From assembly GCF_021343995.1 (NCBI RefSeq), contig NZ_JAJTTE010000047.1:1-60250 (forward strand): DNA of 60,250 bases, read 5' to 3'. This stretch comes from Pseudonocardia terrae (GTDB lineage Bacteria; Actinomycetota; Actinomycetes; Mycobacteriales; Pseudonocardiaceae). Position numbers and translations under genes: made by a program. A model generated the notes under the pieces. That model was not told the DNA's origin. It did no database searches and was given only the letters and a program-made list of their open reading frames with translations. This document shows positions 17,461 through 25,743 of this stretch, one piece after another. Positions within the stretch are counted from its first letter, which is position 1. Each line of letters opens with the position of its first letter.

Positions 17461-17497
17461 CGCGAACGGCACCCCCCGGGCGGAGGTGCCGTTCGCG
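17461..17497 (-). terminator. Terminator hairpin after ilvC
   Basis: Perfect 13-bp arms at 17461-17473 and 17485-17497 with an 11-nt loop, 17 nt downstream of the ilvC stop. It marks the end of the ilvBNC transcription unit. Confidence 0.8.
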
Positions 17498-17513
17498 AGC
17501 GTCGGGACGGGCC

Positions 17514-18518
17514 CTACTTGGCCTTCTCGCCCACCCAGCTCATGAGGCCGCGGAGCTTCTCGCCGACCTGCTCGATCGGGTGCTCGGCGCCCTCCTTCTG
17601 CAGGCGGGTGAAGTTCGGCCGGCCGTTCTCGTCCTCGGCCACCCACTCGCGAGCGAAGGTGCCGTCCTGGATCTCGCCCAGGATCTTCTTCATCTCCTCC
17701 TTGGTCGCGGCGTTGACCACGCGCGGGCCGCGGGTGAGGTCGCCGTACTCGGCGGTGTCGGAGATGGAGAAGCGCTCGTTGGCGATGCCGCCCTCGTACA
17801 TGAGGTCGACGATCAGCTTCAGCTCGTGCAGGCACTCGAAGTACGCGATCTCCGGGGCGTAGCCCGCCTCGGTGAGCACCTCGAAGCCGGTCTGCACCAG
17901 CGCGGCCGCGCCACCGCAGAGCACCGCCTGCTCGCCGAACAGGTCGGTCTCGGTCTCCTCTTTGAAGGTGGTCTCGATGACGCCCGCGCGGGCGCCGCCG
18001 ATCCCGGCCGCGTAGGAGAGCGCGATCGCCTTGGCGTCGCCACTCGCATCCTGTTCGACCGCGATCAACGCCGGCACGCCCTTGCCGTCGACGTACTGGC
18101 GGCGGACCAGGTGGCCCGGGCCCTTCGGGGCGATCATGACGACGTCGACGTCGGCCGGGGCCTTGATCAGGTCGTACCGGATGTTGAAGCCGTGGCCGAA
18201 GGCCAGCACGTCGCCGCTCTTCAGGTTCGGCGCGATGTCGTCGGAGTAGATGAAGCGCTGCTTCGTGTCGGGCGCCAGGATCATGATCAGGTCGGCCCAC
18301 GCGGACGCCTCGGCCGGGGTGAGCACCTCAAGACCCTCGTCCTGAGCCTTCTGCCGGCTCTTCGAGCCCTCCGGGAGGCCGATCTTCACCTCGACGCCGG
18401 AGTCACGCAGCGACAGCGCGTGCGCGTGCCCCTGGGAGCCGTAACCGATCACGGCGACCTTGCGGCCCTGGATGATCGACAGGTCGGCGTCGTCGTCGTA
18501 GTAGATGTTGACACTCAT
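17514..18518 (-). CDS. ilvC: Ketol-acid reductoisomerase (class I)
   Basis: A 334-residue enzyme converting acetolactate or acetohydroxybutyrate to the dihydroxy acids with NADPH and magnesium. The NADP-binding glycine motif GYGSQGHAHALSLRDSGVEV lies near residues 25-44, and the C-terminal all-helical knot region carries the acidic metal ligands (LIVDLMYEGG near residue 225). The length is the short class I form. It is the last gene of the ilvB-ilvN-ilvC unit, with a 76-nt gap after ilvN and a hairpin terminator after its stop. Confidence 0.97.
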   Translation of the reverse strand: MSVNIYYDDDADLSIIQGRKVAVIGYGSQGHAHALSLRDSGVEVKIGLPEGSKSRQKAQDEGLEVLTPAEASAWADLIMILAPDTKQRFIYSDDIAPNLKSGDVLAFGHGFNIRYDLIKAPADVDVVMIAPKGPGHLVRRQYVDGKGVPALIAVEQDASGDAKAIALSYAAGIGGARAGVIETTFKEETETDLFGEQAVLCGGAAALVQTGFEVLTEAGYAPEIAYFECLHELKLIVDLMYEGGIANERFSISDTAEYGDLTRGPRVVNAATKEEMKKILGEIQDGTFAREWVAEDENGRPNFTRLQKEGAEHPIEQVGEKLRGLMSWVGEKAK

Positions 18519-18594
18519 GACGGGTGGTGAATCCTCTCCGAAGGGGTCTTGCGCAAGTATCGGTATCGACGCTCGGACCCTGACAAGCAGGTCC

Positions 18595-19104
18595 TCAGCG
18601 GGCGGAAGTCGCGGTGATGGACCGGGGTCCGCGGCCGACGGCCACCATCCCGGACTGCACCATCTCGCGGATCCCGTAGGGCTCCAGCATCCGGAGCAGC
18701 GCGTTCAGCTTGTCCATCGTGCCGGTGGCCTCGACGGTCAGGGCCTCGGGGGCCACGTCGACCACCTTCGCCCGGAACAGCTGCACGGTCTCCAGGACCT
18801 GGCTGCGCACGCCGGCGTCGGCGCGCACCTTGACGAGCAGGAGCTCGCGCTGCACGGAGGCGGCGGGCTCCAGCTCGACGATCTTGATCACGTTGATCAG
18901 CTTGTTCAGCTGCTTCGTGACCTGCTCGAGGGGGAAGTCCTCGACGGAGACGACGATCGTCATCCGCGAGATCCCCGGTGTCTCGGTCTGCCCCACGGCG
19001 AGCGAGATGATGTTGAAGCCGCGGCGCGAGAACAGGCCCGACACCCGGGCCAGCACGCCGGGCTTGTCCTCGACCAGGACCGACAGGGTGTGCGTCTCGG
19101 TCAT
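18595..19104 (-). CDS. ilvN: Acetolactate synthase regulatory subunit
   Basis: A 169-residue regulatory subunit of acetohydroxyacid synthase giving valine feedback control. The N-terminal ACT domain is clear (HTLSVLVEDKPGVLARVSGL, then RRGFNIISLAVGQTE), followed by the C-terminal ALS_ss domain (LLLVKVRADAGVRSQVLETV). The start ATG at 19104 matches the family N-terminus; the longer upstream frame runs into ilvB. The gene follows ilvB by 34 nt. Confidence 0.96.
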   Translation of the reverse strand: MTETHTLSVLVEDKPGVLARVSGLFSRRGFNIISLAVGQTETPGISRMTIVVSVEDFPLEQVTKQLNKLINVIKIVELEPAASVQRELLLVKVRADAGVRSQVLETVQLFRAKVVDVAPEALTVEATGTMDKLNALLRMLEPYGIREMVQSGMVAVGRGPRSITATSAR

Positions 19105-19138
19105 GACTGCGCCTCCGCGGGAGAGAGAACGTCGGCGC

Positions 19139-21094
19139 TCACTCCGAGCCACCGTCCTCGAGTGCACGCTCGGTGACCTCGTTGACCTCGTCGACGCCGG
19201 CGGACAGCTCGTCGCCCTCGAACAGCGGACGGATGTGCCGGGCCGCCATGACCTCGTCGTTGCCGGTGCCGGCCGCGACCATGGGCCAGACCTGGGCGTC
19301 GGCGCCGACCGTGAAGTCGATGACGACGGGCTGGTCGTTGATCTCCATGGCCTGCCGGATGACCCGGTCGACGTCGTCCTTCGACTCGGCACGGAGCCCG
19401 ACGCAGCCCATCGCCTCGGCGAGGAGCGTGAAGTCAGGGATGCGGTGCTTGTGGGTGCCGAGGTCGGTGTTGGAGTAGCGCTGCTCGTAGAACAGCGTCT
19501 GCCACTGCCGGACCATGCCGAGGTTGCCGTTGTTGATCACGGCGACCTTGATCGGGATGCCCTCGATCGCGCAGGTGGCCAGCTCCTGGTTGGTCATCTG
19601 GAAGCAGCCGTCGCCGTCGATGGCCCACACGACTCTGTCCGGCGCGCCGGTCTTGGCGCCCATCGCCGCGGGGACGGCGTAGCCCATGGTCCCGAGGCCG
19701 CCGGAGTTGAACCAGGTGCGCGGGTTCTCGTACTTCACGAACTGCGCCGCCCACATCTGGTGCTGGCCGACGCCCGCCGCGTACAGCGCCTCGGGGCCGG
19801 CGATGGCGCCGATCCGCTCGATGACGTACTGCGGCGACAGCGAGCCGTCGTCCGGCCAGTCGTAGCCCAGCGGGAACGTGGTGCGCCAGTGGTCGAGCTG
19901 GGCCCACCAGGCCGTCAGGTCGGCGACGGTGGTCTCGCGCTCGGCCCGCACGGCCTCGATCAGCTCGGCGAGGATCTCCTTGCAGTCGCCGACGATCGGG
20001 ACGTCCGCCCGCCGGTTCTTGCTGATCTCGGCCGGGTCGATGTCGGCGTGGACGATCTTCGCGCCGGGGGCGAAGCTCGAGAGCTGCCCGGTCACGCGGT
20101 CGTCGAAGCGGGCGCCGAGGGCGATGAGCAGGTCCGACTTCTGCATCGCGCCGACCGCGGACACCGAGCCGTGCATGCCGGGCATGCCGACGTGCTGCGG
20201 GTGGCTGTCCGGGAACGCCCCGCGCGCCATCAGCGTGGTGACGACCGGGATGTTCGTGAGCTCGGCGAGCTCGCGCAGCTCGGCCGAGGCCTCGGCCTTG
20301 AGCACGCCGCCGCCGACGTAGAGCACCGGCTTGCGGGCGGCCGCGATCAGCCGCGCGGCCTCGCGGATCTGCTTGCCGTGCGGCCGGGTGGTCGGCCGGT
20401 AGCCCGGCAGCTTGAGCTCCGGCGGCCACGAGAACGTGGTCCGGGCCTGCAGCGCGTCCTTGGAGATGTCCACCAGCACCGGGCCGGGTCGGCCCGTGGC
20501 GGCCAGGTGGAACGCCTCGGCGATCGCCCGCGGGATCTCCGCGGCGTCGGTCACCAGCATGTTGTGCTTGGTCACCGGCATGGTGATGCCGGTGATGTCG
20601 GCCTCCTGGAACGCGTCCGTGCCGATCAGCGGCCGGGCCACCTGGCCGGTGATGGCCACCACCGGCACCGAGTCCATGTGCGCGTCGGCGAGCGGGGTGA
20701 TCAGGTTCGTGGCGCCCGGGCCCGAGGTCGCCATGCAGACCCCGACCCTGCCGGTGGCCTGCGCGTACCCGGTCGCGGCGTGGCCCGCGCCCTGCTCGTG
20801 CCGGACGAGGACGTGCCGCACGCTCGTCGAGTCCAGCAGCGGGTCGTAGGCCGGCAGGATCGCCCCGCCGGGGATCCCGAAGACGGTGTCGCAGCCGATC
20901 GACTCGAGCGAGCGCACGAGCGACTGGGCTCCGGTCACCTGCTCCGGGCCGGATCGCGGCCCGGGCACGTCAGCGCGGTTCTCGGGGCGCTGGCCGGGGG
21001 CGCCGTTCTGGCGGCCCCCGGGCACTCCTGCGCGTCCCGGCGGCGGTGCCGGTTTGGGTCCCGGGGTGCCGGGACGGGGCGTGGCGGTGGTCAT
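19139..21094 (-). CDS. ilvB: Acetolactate synthase large (catalytic) subunit
   Basis: A 651-residue thiamine-diphosphate enzyme forming acetolactate and acetohydroxybutyrate. The catalytic Glu is in VRHEQGAGHAATGYA, the TPP motif starts GDGCFQMTNQELATC and ends in NNGNLGMV, and the FAD-domain lies between. The N-terminus has a proline/glycine-rich extension of about 50 residues before AQSLVRSLES, common in actinobacteria. ATG at 21094 is preferred: the in-frame ATG at 21145 directly abuts the U-tract of the attenuator terminator and would have no ribosome site. The leader region upstream encodes an Ile-Leu-Val-Leu peptide. Corresponds to Rv3003c. Confidence 0.96.
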   Translation of the reverse strand: MTTATPRPGTPGPKPAPPPGRAGVPGGRQNGAPGQRPENRADVPGPRSGPEQVTGAQSLVRSLESIGCDTVFGIPGGAILPAYDPLLDSTSVRHVLVRHEQGAGHAATGYAQATGRVGVCMATSGPGATNLITPLADAHMDSVPVVAITGQVARPLIGTDAFQEADITGITMPVTKHNMLVTDAAEIPRAIAEAFHLAATGRPGPVLVDISKDALQARTTFSWPPELKLPGYRPTTRPHGKQIREAARLIAAARKPVLYVGGGVLKAEASAELRELAELTNIPVVTTLMARGAFPDSHPQHVGMPGMHGSVSAVGAMQKSDLLIALGARFDDRVTGQLSSFAPGAKIVHADIDPAEISKNRRADVPIVGDCKEILAELIEAVRAERETTVADLTAWWAQLDHWRTTFPLGYDWPDDGSLSPQYVIERIGAIAGPEALYAAGVGQHQMWAAQFVKYENPRTWFNSGGLGTMGYAVPAAMGAKTGAPDRVVWAIDGDGCFQMTNQELATCAIEGIPIKVAVINNGNLGMVRQWQTLFYEQRYSNTDLGTHKHRIPDFTLLAEAMGCVGLRAESKDDVDRVIRQAMEINDQPVVIDFTVGADAQVWPMVAAGTGNDEVMAARHIRPLFEGDELSAGVDEVNEVTERALEDGGSE

Positions 21095-21146
21095 CTGCGC
21101 TGCCTCGCTGCTGTCGGTGCCGATGATCGGGTCTGCCCTGGACATG

Positions 21147-21184
21147 AAAAAACCCCCGCCGCCTGGGCCAGGCGTGACGAGGGT
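21147..21184 (-). terminator. Intrinsic terminator of the ilvB attenuator
   Basis: On the minus strand CCC and ACGCCUGG-type sequence pair with CCAGGCG and a G-run, followed by six U residues (A-run at 21147-21152). It lies 52 nt upstream of the chosen ilvB ATG and downstream of the leader peptide. The octamer CCCAGGCG in its 3' arm also occurs within the leader-peptide codons (21230-21237), giving a possible competing pairing. Confidence 0.8.
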
Positions 21185-21216
21185 GGCGCGTCGTGGTCCG
21201 AGTACTCGGGAGCTAC

Positions 21217-21264
21217 TCAGGCGTGGACGCGCCTGGGAAGTACGAGAATTCGGAGGGCCGACAT
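21217..21264 (-). CDS. ilvB leader peptide (Ile-Leu-Val-Leu run)
   Basis: A minus-strand frame of 15 codons, ATG at 21264 to TGA at 21217-21219, encodes MSALRILVLPRRVHA. The run of the three branched-chain amino acids, the position before a U-tract terminator, and the likeness to RILVL-type leader peptides reported before actinobacterial ilvB genes support transcription attenuation of ilvBNC by Ile, Leu and Val supply. Confidence 0.85.
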   Translation of the reverse strand: MSALRILVLPRRVHA

Positions 21265-21401
21265 GGCGACGACGCTAGCACGCTCGCGGGAGCGGGCGTC
21301 AACCGGCTGGGACGGCGTCTCCCGCATCGTGGGAGAGGCGCCGGTCACGCGGAGGCGCCGGTCACGGGACCGCACGGGAAGTGTCGGCGGGAGGTGCGAC
21401 C

Positions 21402-21863
21402 ATGGGGGACGTGAGCGCAGAGAAGACCAGCAGGCCCGGCATCGCGGAGGGGCACGTCGCCTCGGCGGACAAGCTCGCCCCGCGGGCGGTGCCCACGCGG
21501 CTGTCCTTCCGCCGTTCGCCGCTGGCCCTGGCCGGCGCCGCGTTCTTCCTGGTCGCCGCGATCCCGTTCGCCTTCGGGGCCCCGTGGCTGTGGCTCGTCT
21601 ACGTGCTCCCGCTCGCGTTCTCGTACTGGATCGTGCGGGTGCGCACGGTGGTCGACGCCGACTCGGTCACCGCTCGTCGTCTGTTCTCCGCACGGCGCGT
21701 ACCGTGGCCGGAGATCAGCTCGCTGCGACTGGGCAAGAAATCCCGGGTCAGCGCGGTGCTGACGGACGGGACCGAGCTACCGCTGCCGACCGTCCACGTC
21801 CGCGACCTTCCCGCGCTGGCCGCCGTGTCCGGCGGCAGGCTGCCCGACCCGGCTGGAGAGTAG
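21402..21863 (+). CDS. Membrane-anchored bacterial PH-domain protein
   Basis: A 153-residue protein with two adjacent hydrophobic segments (ALAGAAFFLVAAIPFAFG and APWLWLVYVLPLAFSYWIV, about residues 40-80) followed by a PH-like domain (DSVTARRLFSARRVPWPEISSLRLGKKSRVSAVL). This is the typical short actinobacterial PH-domain membrane protein found beside ilvD or ilvB; its function is not known. The ATG at 21402 with GGGAGG seven bases upstream is preferred over the frame start at 21381. It ends 7 nt before ilvD, so the two are probably co-transcribed, divergently from ilvBNC. Confidence 0.82.
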   Translation: MGDVSAEKTSRPGIAEGHVASADKLAPRAVPTRLSFRRSPLALAGAAFFLVAAIPFAFGAPWLWLVYVLPLAFSYWIVRVRTVVDADSVTARRLFSARRVPWPEISSLRLGKKSRVSAVLTDGTELPLPTVHVRDLPALAAVSGGRLPDPAGE

Positions 21864-21870
21864 AGACGAG

Positions 21871-23712
21871 ATGCCGGCCCTTCGTTCCCGAGTCACCACG
21901 CACGGCCGCAACGCCGCCGGAGCCCGTTCCCTGTGGCGCGCCACCGGCATGGGCGACGACGACTTCGGCAAGCCGATCGTCGCCATCGCCAACTCCTACA
22001 CGCAGTTCGTGCCCGGTCACGTGCACCTCAAGGACCTCGGCGACCTCGTCGCCTCGGCGATCCGCGAGGCCGGCGGCGTGCCCCGCGAGTTCAACACGAT
22101 CGCGGTCGACGACGGCATCGCGATGGGCCACGGCGGCATGCTCTACTCGCTGCCCTCCCGCGAGATCATCTCCGACGCGGTCGAGTACATGGTCAACGGG
22201 CACGCGGCCGACGCGCTCGTCTGCATCTCGAACTGCGACAAGATCACCCCGGGTATGCTCAACGCCGCGATGCGGCTCAACATCCCCACCGTCTTCGTGT
22301 CCGGCGGGCCGATGGAGGCCGGCAAGGCCGTCGTCGTCGACGGGGTGGCGCACGCCCCCACCGACCTGATCACCGCGATCTCGGCGTCGGCGTCGTCGCA
22401 GGTCGACGAGGACGGACTGTCGATCGTCGAGCGGTCCGCCTGCCCGACCTGCGGCTCGTGCTCCGGCATGTTCACCGCGAACTCGATGAACTGCCTCACC
22501 GAGGCGCTCGGGCTCTCGCTGCCCGGCAACGGCTCCACGCTGGCCACGCACGCCGCCCGTCGCGAGCTGTTCCTCGAGGCCGGCCGCACCGTGATGGCGC
22601 TGGCGAAGCGCTGGTACACCCACGACGACGAGTCCGCGCTCCCCCGCAACATCGCCACCCGCGAGGCGTTCGAGAACGCCATGGCCCTCGACGTCGCGAT
22701 GGGCGGCTCCACCAACACGGTGCTGCACATCCTGGCCGCGGCGCAGGAGGGCGAGATCGGCTTCTCGCTCGCCGACATCGACGCGATCTCCCGCCGGGTG
22801 CCCTGCCTGGCCAAGGTCTCGCCGAACTCGGACTACCACATGGAGGACGTCCACCGGGCCGGCGGCATCCCCGCCATCCTGGGCGAGCTGTGGCGGGCCG
22901 GGCTGCTCAACGAGGGCGTGCACTCCGTCCACTCCCCCTCGCTGGCGCAGTGGCTCTCCGAGTGGGACATCCGCGCGGAGAAGCCGTCGGAGAAGGCCGT
23001 CGAGCTGTACCACGCCGCGCCGGGCGGGGTCCGGACCACCGAGGCGTTCTCCACCGAGAACCGTTGGTCGTCGCTGGACACCGACGCCGCGGGCGGCTGC
23101 ATCCGCGACCGTGAGCACGCCTACACCGCCGACGGCGGGCTCGCCGTGCTGCGCGGCAACCTCTCCGAGAACGGCGCGGTGATCAAGACCGCCGGGATCC
23201 CGGAGGACATCTGGCGGTTCGAGGGCCCGGCGCGGGTCGTCGAGAGCCAGGAGGAGGCCGTGTCGGTCATCCTCACCAAGCAGATCCAGCCCGGCGACGT
23301 CCTGGTCGTCCGCTACGAGGGCCCCGCGGGCGGGCCGGGCATGCAGGAGATGCTGCACCCGACCGCGTTCCTCAAGGGCGCCGGCCTGGGCGCGAAGTGC
23401 GCGCTGGTCACCGACGGCCGGTTCTCCGGCGGGTCGAGCGGCATCTCGGTCGGGCACGTCGCCCCCGAGGCCGCGGCCGGCGGCGCGATCGGGCTGGTGC
23501 AGGACGGGGACCGGATCCTCATCGACGTCCGAGAGCGGACGCTGCAGATCCTGGTCGACGACGAGGTGCTCGCCGAGCGTTCGGCCAAGATGGAGGCCTC
23601 CGAGCGGCCGTGGACGCCGAAGGACCGGGACCGCGTGGTCTCCAAGGCCCTCCGCGCCTACGCCGCCATGGCCACCAGCGCCGACACCGGCGCCGTCCGG
23701 CAGGTCCCGTAA
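21871..23712 (+). CDS. ilvD: Dihydroxy-acid dehydratase
   Basis: A 613-residue iron-sulfur dehydratase, third common enzyme of valine and isoleucine synthesis, making the 2-keto acids. Cluster cysteines are visible in ISNCDKITPGM (near residue 120) and CPTCGSCSGMFTANSMNCL (near residue 190). The C-terminal catalytic region has TDGRFSGGSSGISVGHVAPEA. The length is that of the E. coli-like long form. The ATG at 21871 has a purine-rich GGAGAG element about ten bases upstream overlapping the stop of the PH-domain gene, so translation may be coupled. It lies divergent from ilvBNC and has no leader peptide of its own. Confidence 0.97.
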   Translation: MPALRSRVTTHGRNAAGARSLWRATGMGDDDFGKPIVAIANSYTQFVPGHVHLKDLGDLVASAIREAGGVPREFNTIAVDDGIAMGHGGMLYSLPSREIISDAVEYMVNGHAADALVCISNCDKITPGMLNAAMRLNIPTVFVSGGPMEAGKAVVVDGVAHAPTDLITAISASASSQVDEDGLSIVERSACPTCGSCSGMFTANSMNCLTEALGLSLPGNGSTLATHAARRELFLEAGRTVMALAKRWYTHDDESALPRNIATREAFENAMALDVAMGGSTNTVLHILAAAQEGEIGFSLADIDAISRRVPCLAKVSPNSDYHMEDVHRAGGIPAILGELWRAGLLNEGVHSVHSPSLAQWLSEWDIRAEKPSEKAVELYHAAPGGVRTTEAFSTENRWSSLDTDAAGGCIRDREHAYTADGGLAVLRGNLSENGAVIKTAGIPEDIWRFEGPARVVESQEEAVSVILTKQIQPGDVLVVRYEGPAGGPGMQEMLHPTAFLKGAGLGAKCALVTDGRFSGGSSGISVGHVAPEAAAGGAIGLVQDGDRILIDVRERTLQILVDDEVLAERSAKMEASERPWTPKDRDRVVSKALRAYAAMATSADTGAVRQVP

Positions 23713-23724
23713 CCCCATTCCGTT

Positions 23725-23828
23725 CGCATTATGGAACCATAATGCGCATTCCGACCGCCCTCGAGCGCGTTATGGAACCATAAATGCGCTCGGGGCGGGG
23801 GAATACACGCATTATGGTTCCATAATGC
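23725..23828. repeat. Three TTATGG-NN-CCATAA palindromes at about 41-bp phasing
   Basis: Three palindromes are centred near 23735.5, 23775.5 and 23818.5. The first (23725-23746) and third (23809-23828) are perfect, with core GCATTATGG and CCATAATGC around AA or TT; the second (23764-23791) is imperfect with GAGCGC/GCGCTC flanks. The intervening sequences differ. The last copy ends 17 nt before the aldo/keto reductase ATG and could influence its expression, but the related cluster at 35.3 kb lies between two gene ends. Confidence 0.85.
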
Positions 23829-23845
23829 TGGCGTAGGTTGGGGTC

Positions 23846-24823
23846 ATGACGCTTCCTACGCGGACCCTCGGCTCCCTCACCGTCTCGGCCCAGGGGCTGG
23901 GCTGCATGGGCATGAGCCAGAGCTACGGCACCGGGGACGACACCGAGTCGATCGCCACGATCCACCGCGCGCTCGACCTGGGCGTCACCCTGCTCGACAC
24001 CGCGAACGTCTACGGCGCCGGGGTCAACGAGGAGCTCGTCGGCCGGGCGATCCGGGACCGCCGCGACGAGGTCGTGCTCGCCACCAAGTTCGGGATCGTC
24101 CGCGACGCGGAGGGCCACCAGGGCGCCCGCGGCGACGCCGCCTACGTCACGCAGTGCTGCGACGAGTCCCTCGCCCGCCTCGGCGTGGACCACATCGACC
24201 TCTACTACCAGCACCGGGTCGACCCGGACACACCGATCGAGGAGACCTGGGGCGCCCTCGCCGAGCTGGTCGAGGCGGGCAAGATCCGGTACGCGGGGAT
24301 CTCCGAGGCGGGTGCGGCCACCATCCGGGCCGCGCACGCCGTGCACCCGGTCGCCGCGTTGCAGAGCGAGTGGTCGCTGTGGACCCGCGACATCGAGGGC
24401 GAGATCGCGTCGACCTGCGCGGAGCTGGGGATCGGGATCGTGCCCTTCTCCCCGCTCGGCCGCGGCTTCCTGACGGGCTCGATCACCTCGACGTCGCAGC
24501 TCGGCGAGAAGGACATGCGCGCCGGCCTGCCCCGCTTCAGCGAGGAGAACCTGGCCGCCAACCTCGCGATCGTCGAGACCGTGAAGGCGCTGGCGGAGAA
24601 GCGCGGCGTCACCGCCGGGCAGCTCGCGCTGGCGTGGGTGCAGGCCAAGGGCGAGCACGTGGTGCCGATCCCGGGCACCAAGCGCCGCACCTACCTGGAG
24701 CAGAACGTCGAGGCCGCGACCCTGGAGCTCACGCCCGAGGAGATCGGCGAGCTCGACGCCGTCGGCGCCGGGGTGGCGGGCGCCCGGTACCCGGAGCACC
24801 TCCAGCGCAACGTCGGTCACTGA
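23846..24823 (+). CDS. Aldo/keto reductase
   Basis: A 325-residue NADPH-dependent (beta/alpha)8 oxidoreductase. The catalytic tetrad is visible: Asp in TLLDTANVYG with Tyr of the same motif (about residues 52-58), Lys in VLATKFG (about 79) and His in LYYQHRVD (about 120). The C-terminal phosphate-binding motif is IPGTKRRTYLEQNVEA. It resembles the AKR families of aryl or general aldehyde reductases; the substrate is not evident. It is transcribed alone, downstream of the palindrome cluster, and ends at a perfect 39-bp palindrome shared with the convergent kinase-fold gene. Confidence 0.92.
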   Translation: MTLPTRTLGSLTVSAQGLGCMGMSQSYGTGDDTESIATIHRALDLGVTLLDTANVYGAGVNEELVGRAIRDRRDEVVLATKFGIVRDAEGHQGARGDAAYVTQCCDESLARLGVDHIDLYYQHRVDPDTPIEETWGALAELVEAGKIRYAGISEAGAATIRAAHAVHPVAALQSEWSLWTRDIEGEIASTCAELGIGIVPFSPLGRGFLTGSITSTSQLGEKDMRAGLPRFSEENLAANLAIVETVKALAEKRGVTAGQLALAWVQAKGEHVVPIPGTKRRTYLEQNVEAATLELTPEEIGELDAVGAGVAGARYPEHLQRNVGH

Positions 24824-24864
24824 GGGACTGTCCGGGCGCCGAGACCGCGGCGGATGATCCCCCG

Positions 24865-24903
24865 GCCTGTGCGCGGTGAGTGGTCCACTCACCGCGCACA
24901 GGC
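24865..24903. terminator. Perfect 39-bp palindrome, bidirectional terminator
   Basis: 19-bp arms at 24865-24883 and 24885-24903 are perfectly complementary around a single T at 24884 (left arm begins GCCTGTGCGCGG). The right arm contains the stop codon and last codons of the minus-strand APH-fold gene (stop at 24889-24891). It separates convergent genes and would fold into a very stable hairpin in both transcripts. Confidence 0.8.
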
Positions 24904-25743
24904 GCGGAGTGCGGGATCGAGGCGGGCCAGGGACTCCGCGGCCGTCTCGATCATCTCCGTGACCCGGTCCGCGCCGAGGTGGTCGGCCGCGAACCCCAGG
25001 TACTGCACGTGCACGTGGGCCCGCGCCCACTCCCGTTCGACGGCGGCGAGCGGGCCGGGCAGGGCGGGGGCCTCGGCGCGGTAGGCCGAGTCGTCGGACC
25101 GGCCCTGGGCCTCGAGGACCGCGAGGTCGAGCCCGGCCGGCGCCGTCCGGGCGTTGCCCCAGTCGATCAGTGCGCCGCCCAGGATGTTGCCGCGGTGCGG
25201 ATCGCCGTGGCAGAGCGTCCGGGGCAGCAGGGCGAGCGCCGCCCCGATCCGCGGGTCGTGCGCCCACTCGGCCACCAGCCCGGCCGCCCGCTCGTACGCG
25301 GGCTCGCCGGTGCGCGCGGCGCCGCCGCGCAGCGGGACGAGGGTCCGTTCGCAGAGCGCGACCCACCACGCGGCGTCGACCACCGGGACGCCGCGGGCCC
25401 GCTTGCGGAACCAGTGCCGGTGCACGCGCGCGAGGGTCCGCCAGACGTCGTCGGGCACCGGGTCGCCCTCCGCCGCGGGCTGCCCGTCGACCCAGGTCAG
25501 CACGAGCGGATCCGCATGGAGCAGGCGCGGCGCGGTCACCCCCTCGACCACGGCGACCGCGCGCATCGCGGCGACCTCGACCGGGGCCGCGGGCTTGACC
25601 ACGACCGGCGTCACCCGGTCCCCGACCCGCAGGTCGACGCGCTCGACCCCCTGTGCGACGTATCCGCCGGTCAGCGGGCCGCGGCCGACGATCTCCGCCT
25701 GGCCGCCCAGCCGTCGTCCGACGGCGGGGAGCCAGTCCGTCAC
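24889..25743 (-). CDS. Aminoglycoside-phosphotransferase-fold kinase
   Basis: A 284-residue member of the APH/choline-kinase-like phosphotransferase family. The catalytic loop is LCHGDPHRGNILG (about residue 170) and the metal-binding motif is LIDWGNARTAPAGLDLA. The N-lobe is shorter than usual but has the VVVKPAAPVEVAAM lysine strand. The substrate is unknown; a resistance function should not be assumed. GTG at 25743 overlaps the TGA of the upstream DoxX gene as GTGA, indicating translational coupling. Its 3' end is built into the palindrome at 24865-24903. Confidence 0.85.
   Translation of the reverse strand: MTDWLPAVGRRLGGQAEIVGRGPLTGGYVAQGVERVDLRVGDRVTPVVVKPAAPVEVAAMRAVAVVEGVTAPRLLHADPLVLTWVDGQPAAEGDPVPDDVWRTLARVHRHWFRKRARGVPVVDAAWWVALCERTLVPLRGGAARTGEPAYERAAGLVAEWAHDPRIGAALALLPRTLCHGDPHRGNILGGALIDWGNARTAPAGLDLAVLEAQGRSDDSAYRAEAPALPGPLAAVEREWARAHVHVQYLGFAADHLGADRVTEMIETAAESLARLDPALRACAR

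Noticed and set aside
21095..21145. ilvB start at ATG 21145
   Set aside because: This ATG touches the U-tract of the terminator and has no room for a ribosome site.
24889..25743. Antibiotic-resistance kinase
   Set aside because: The APH fold alone does not show aminoglycoside activity, and the context gives no support.
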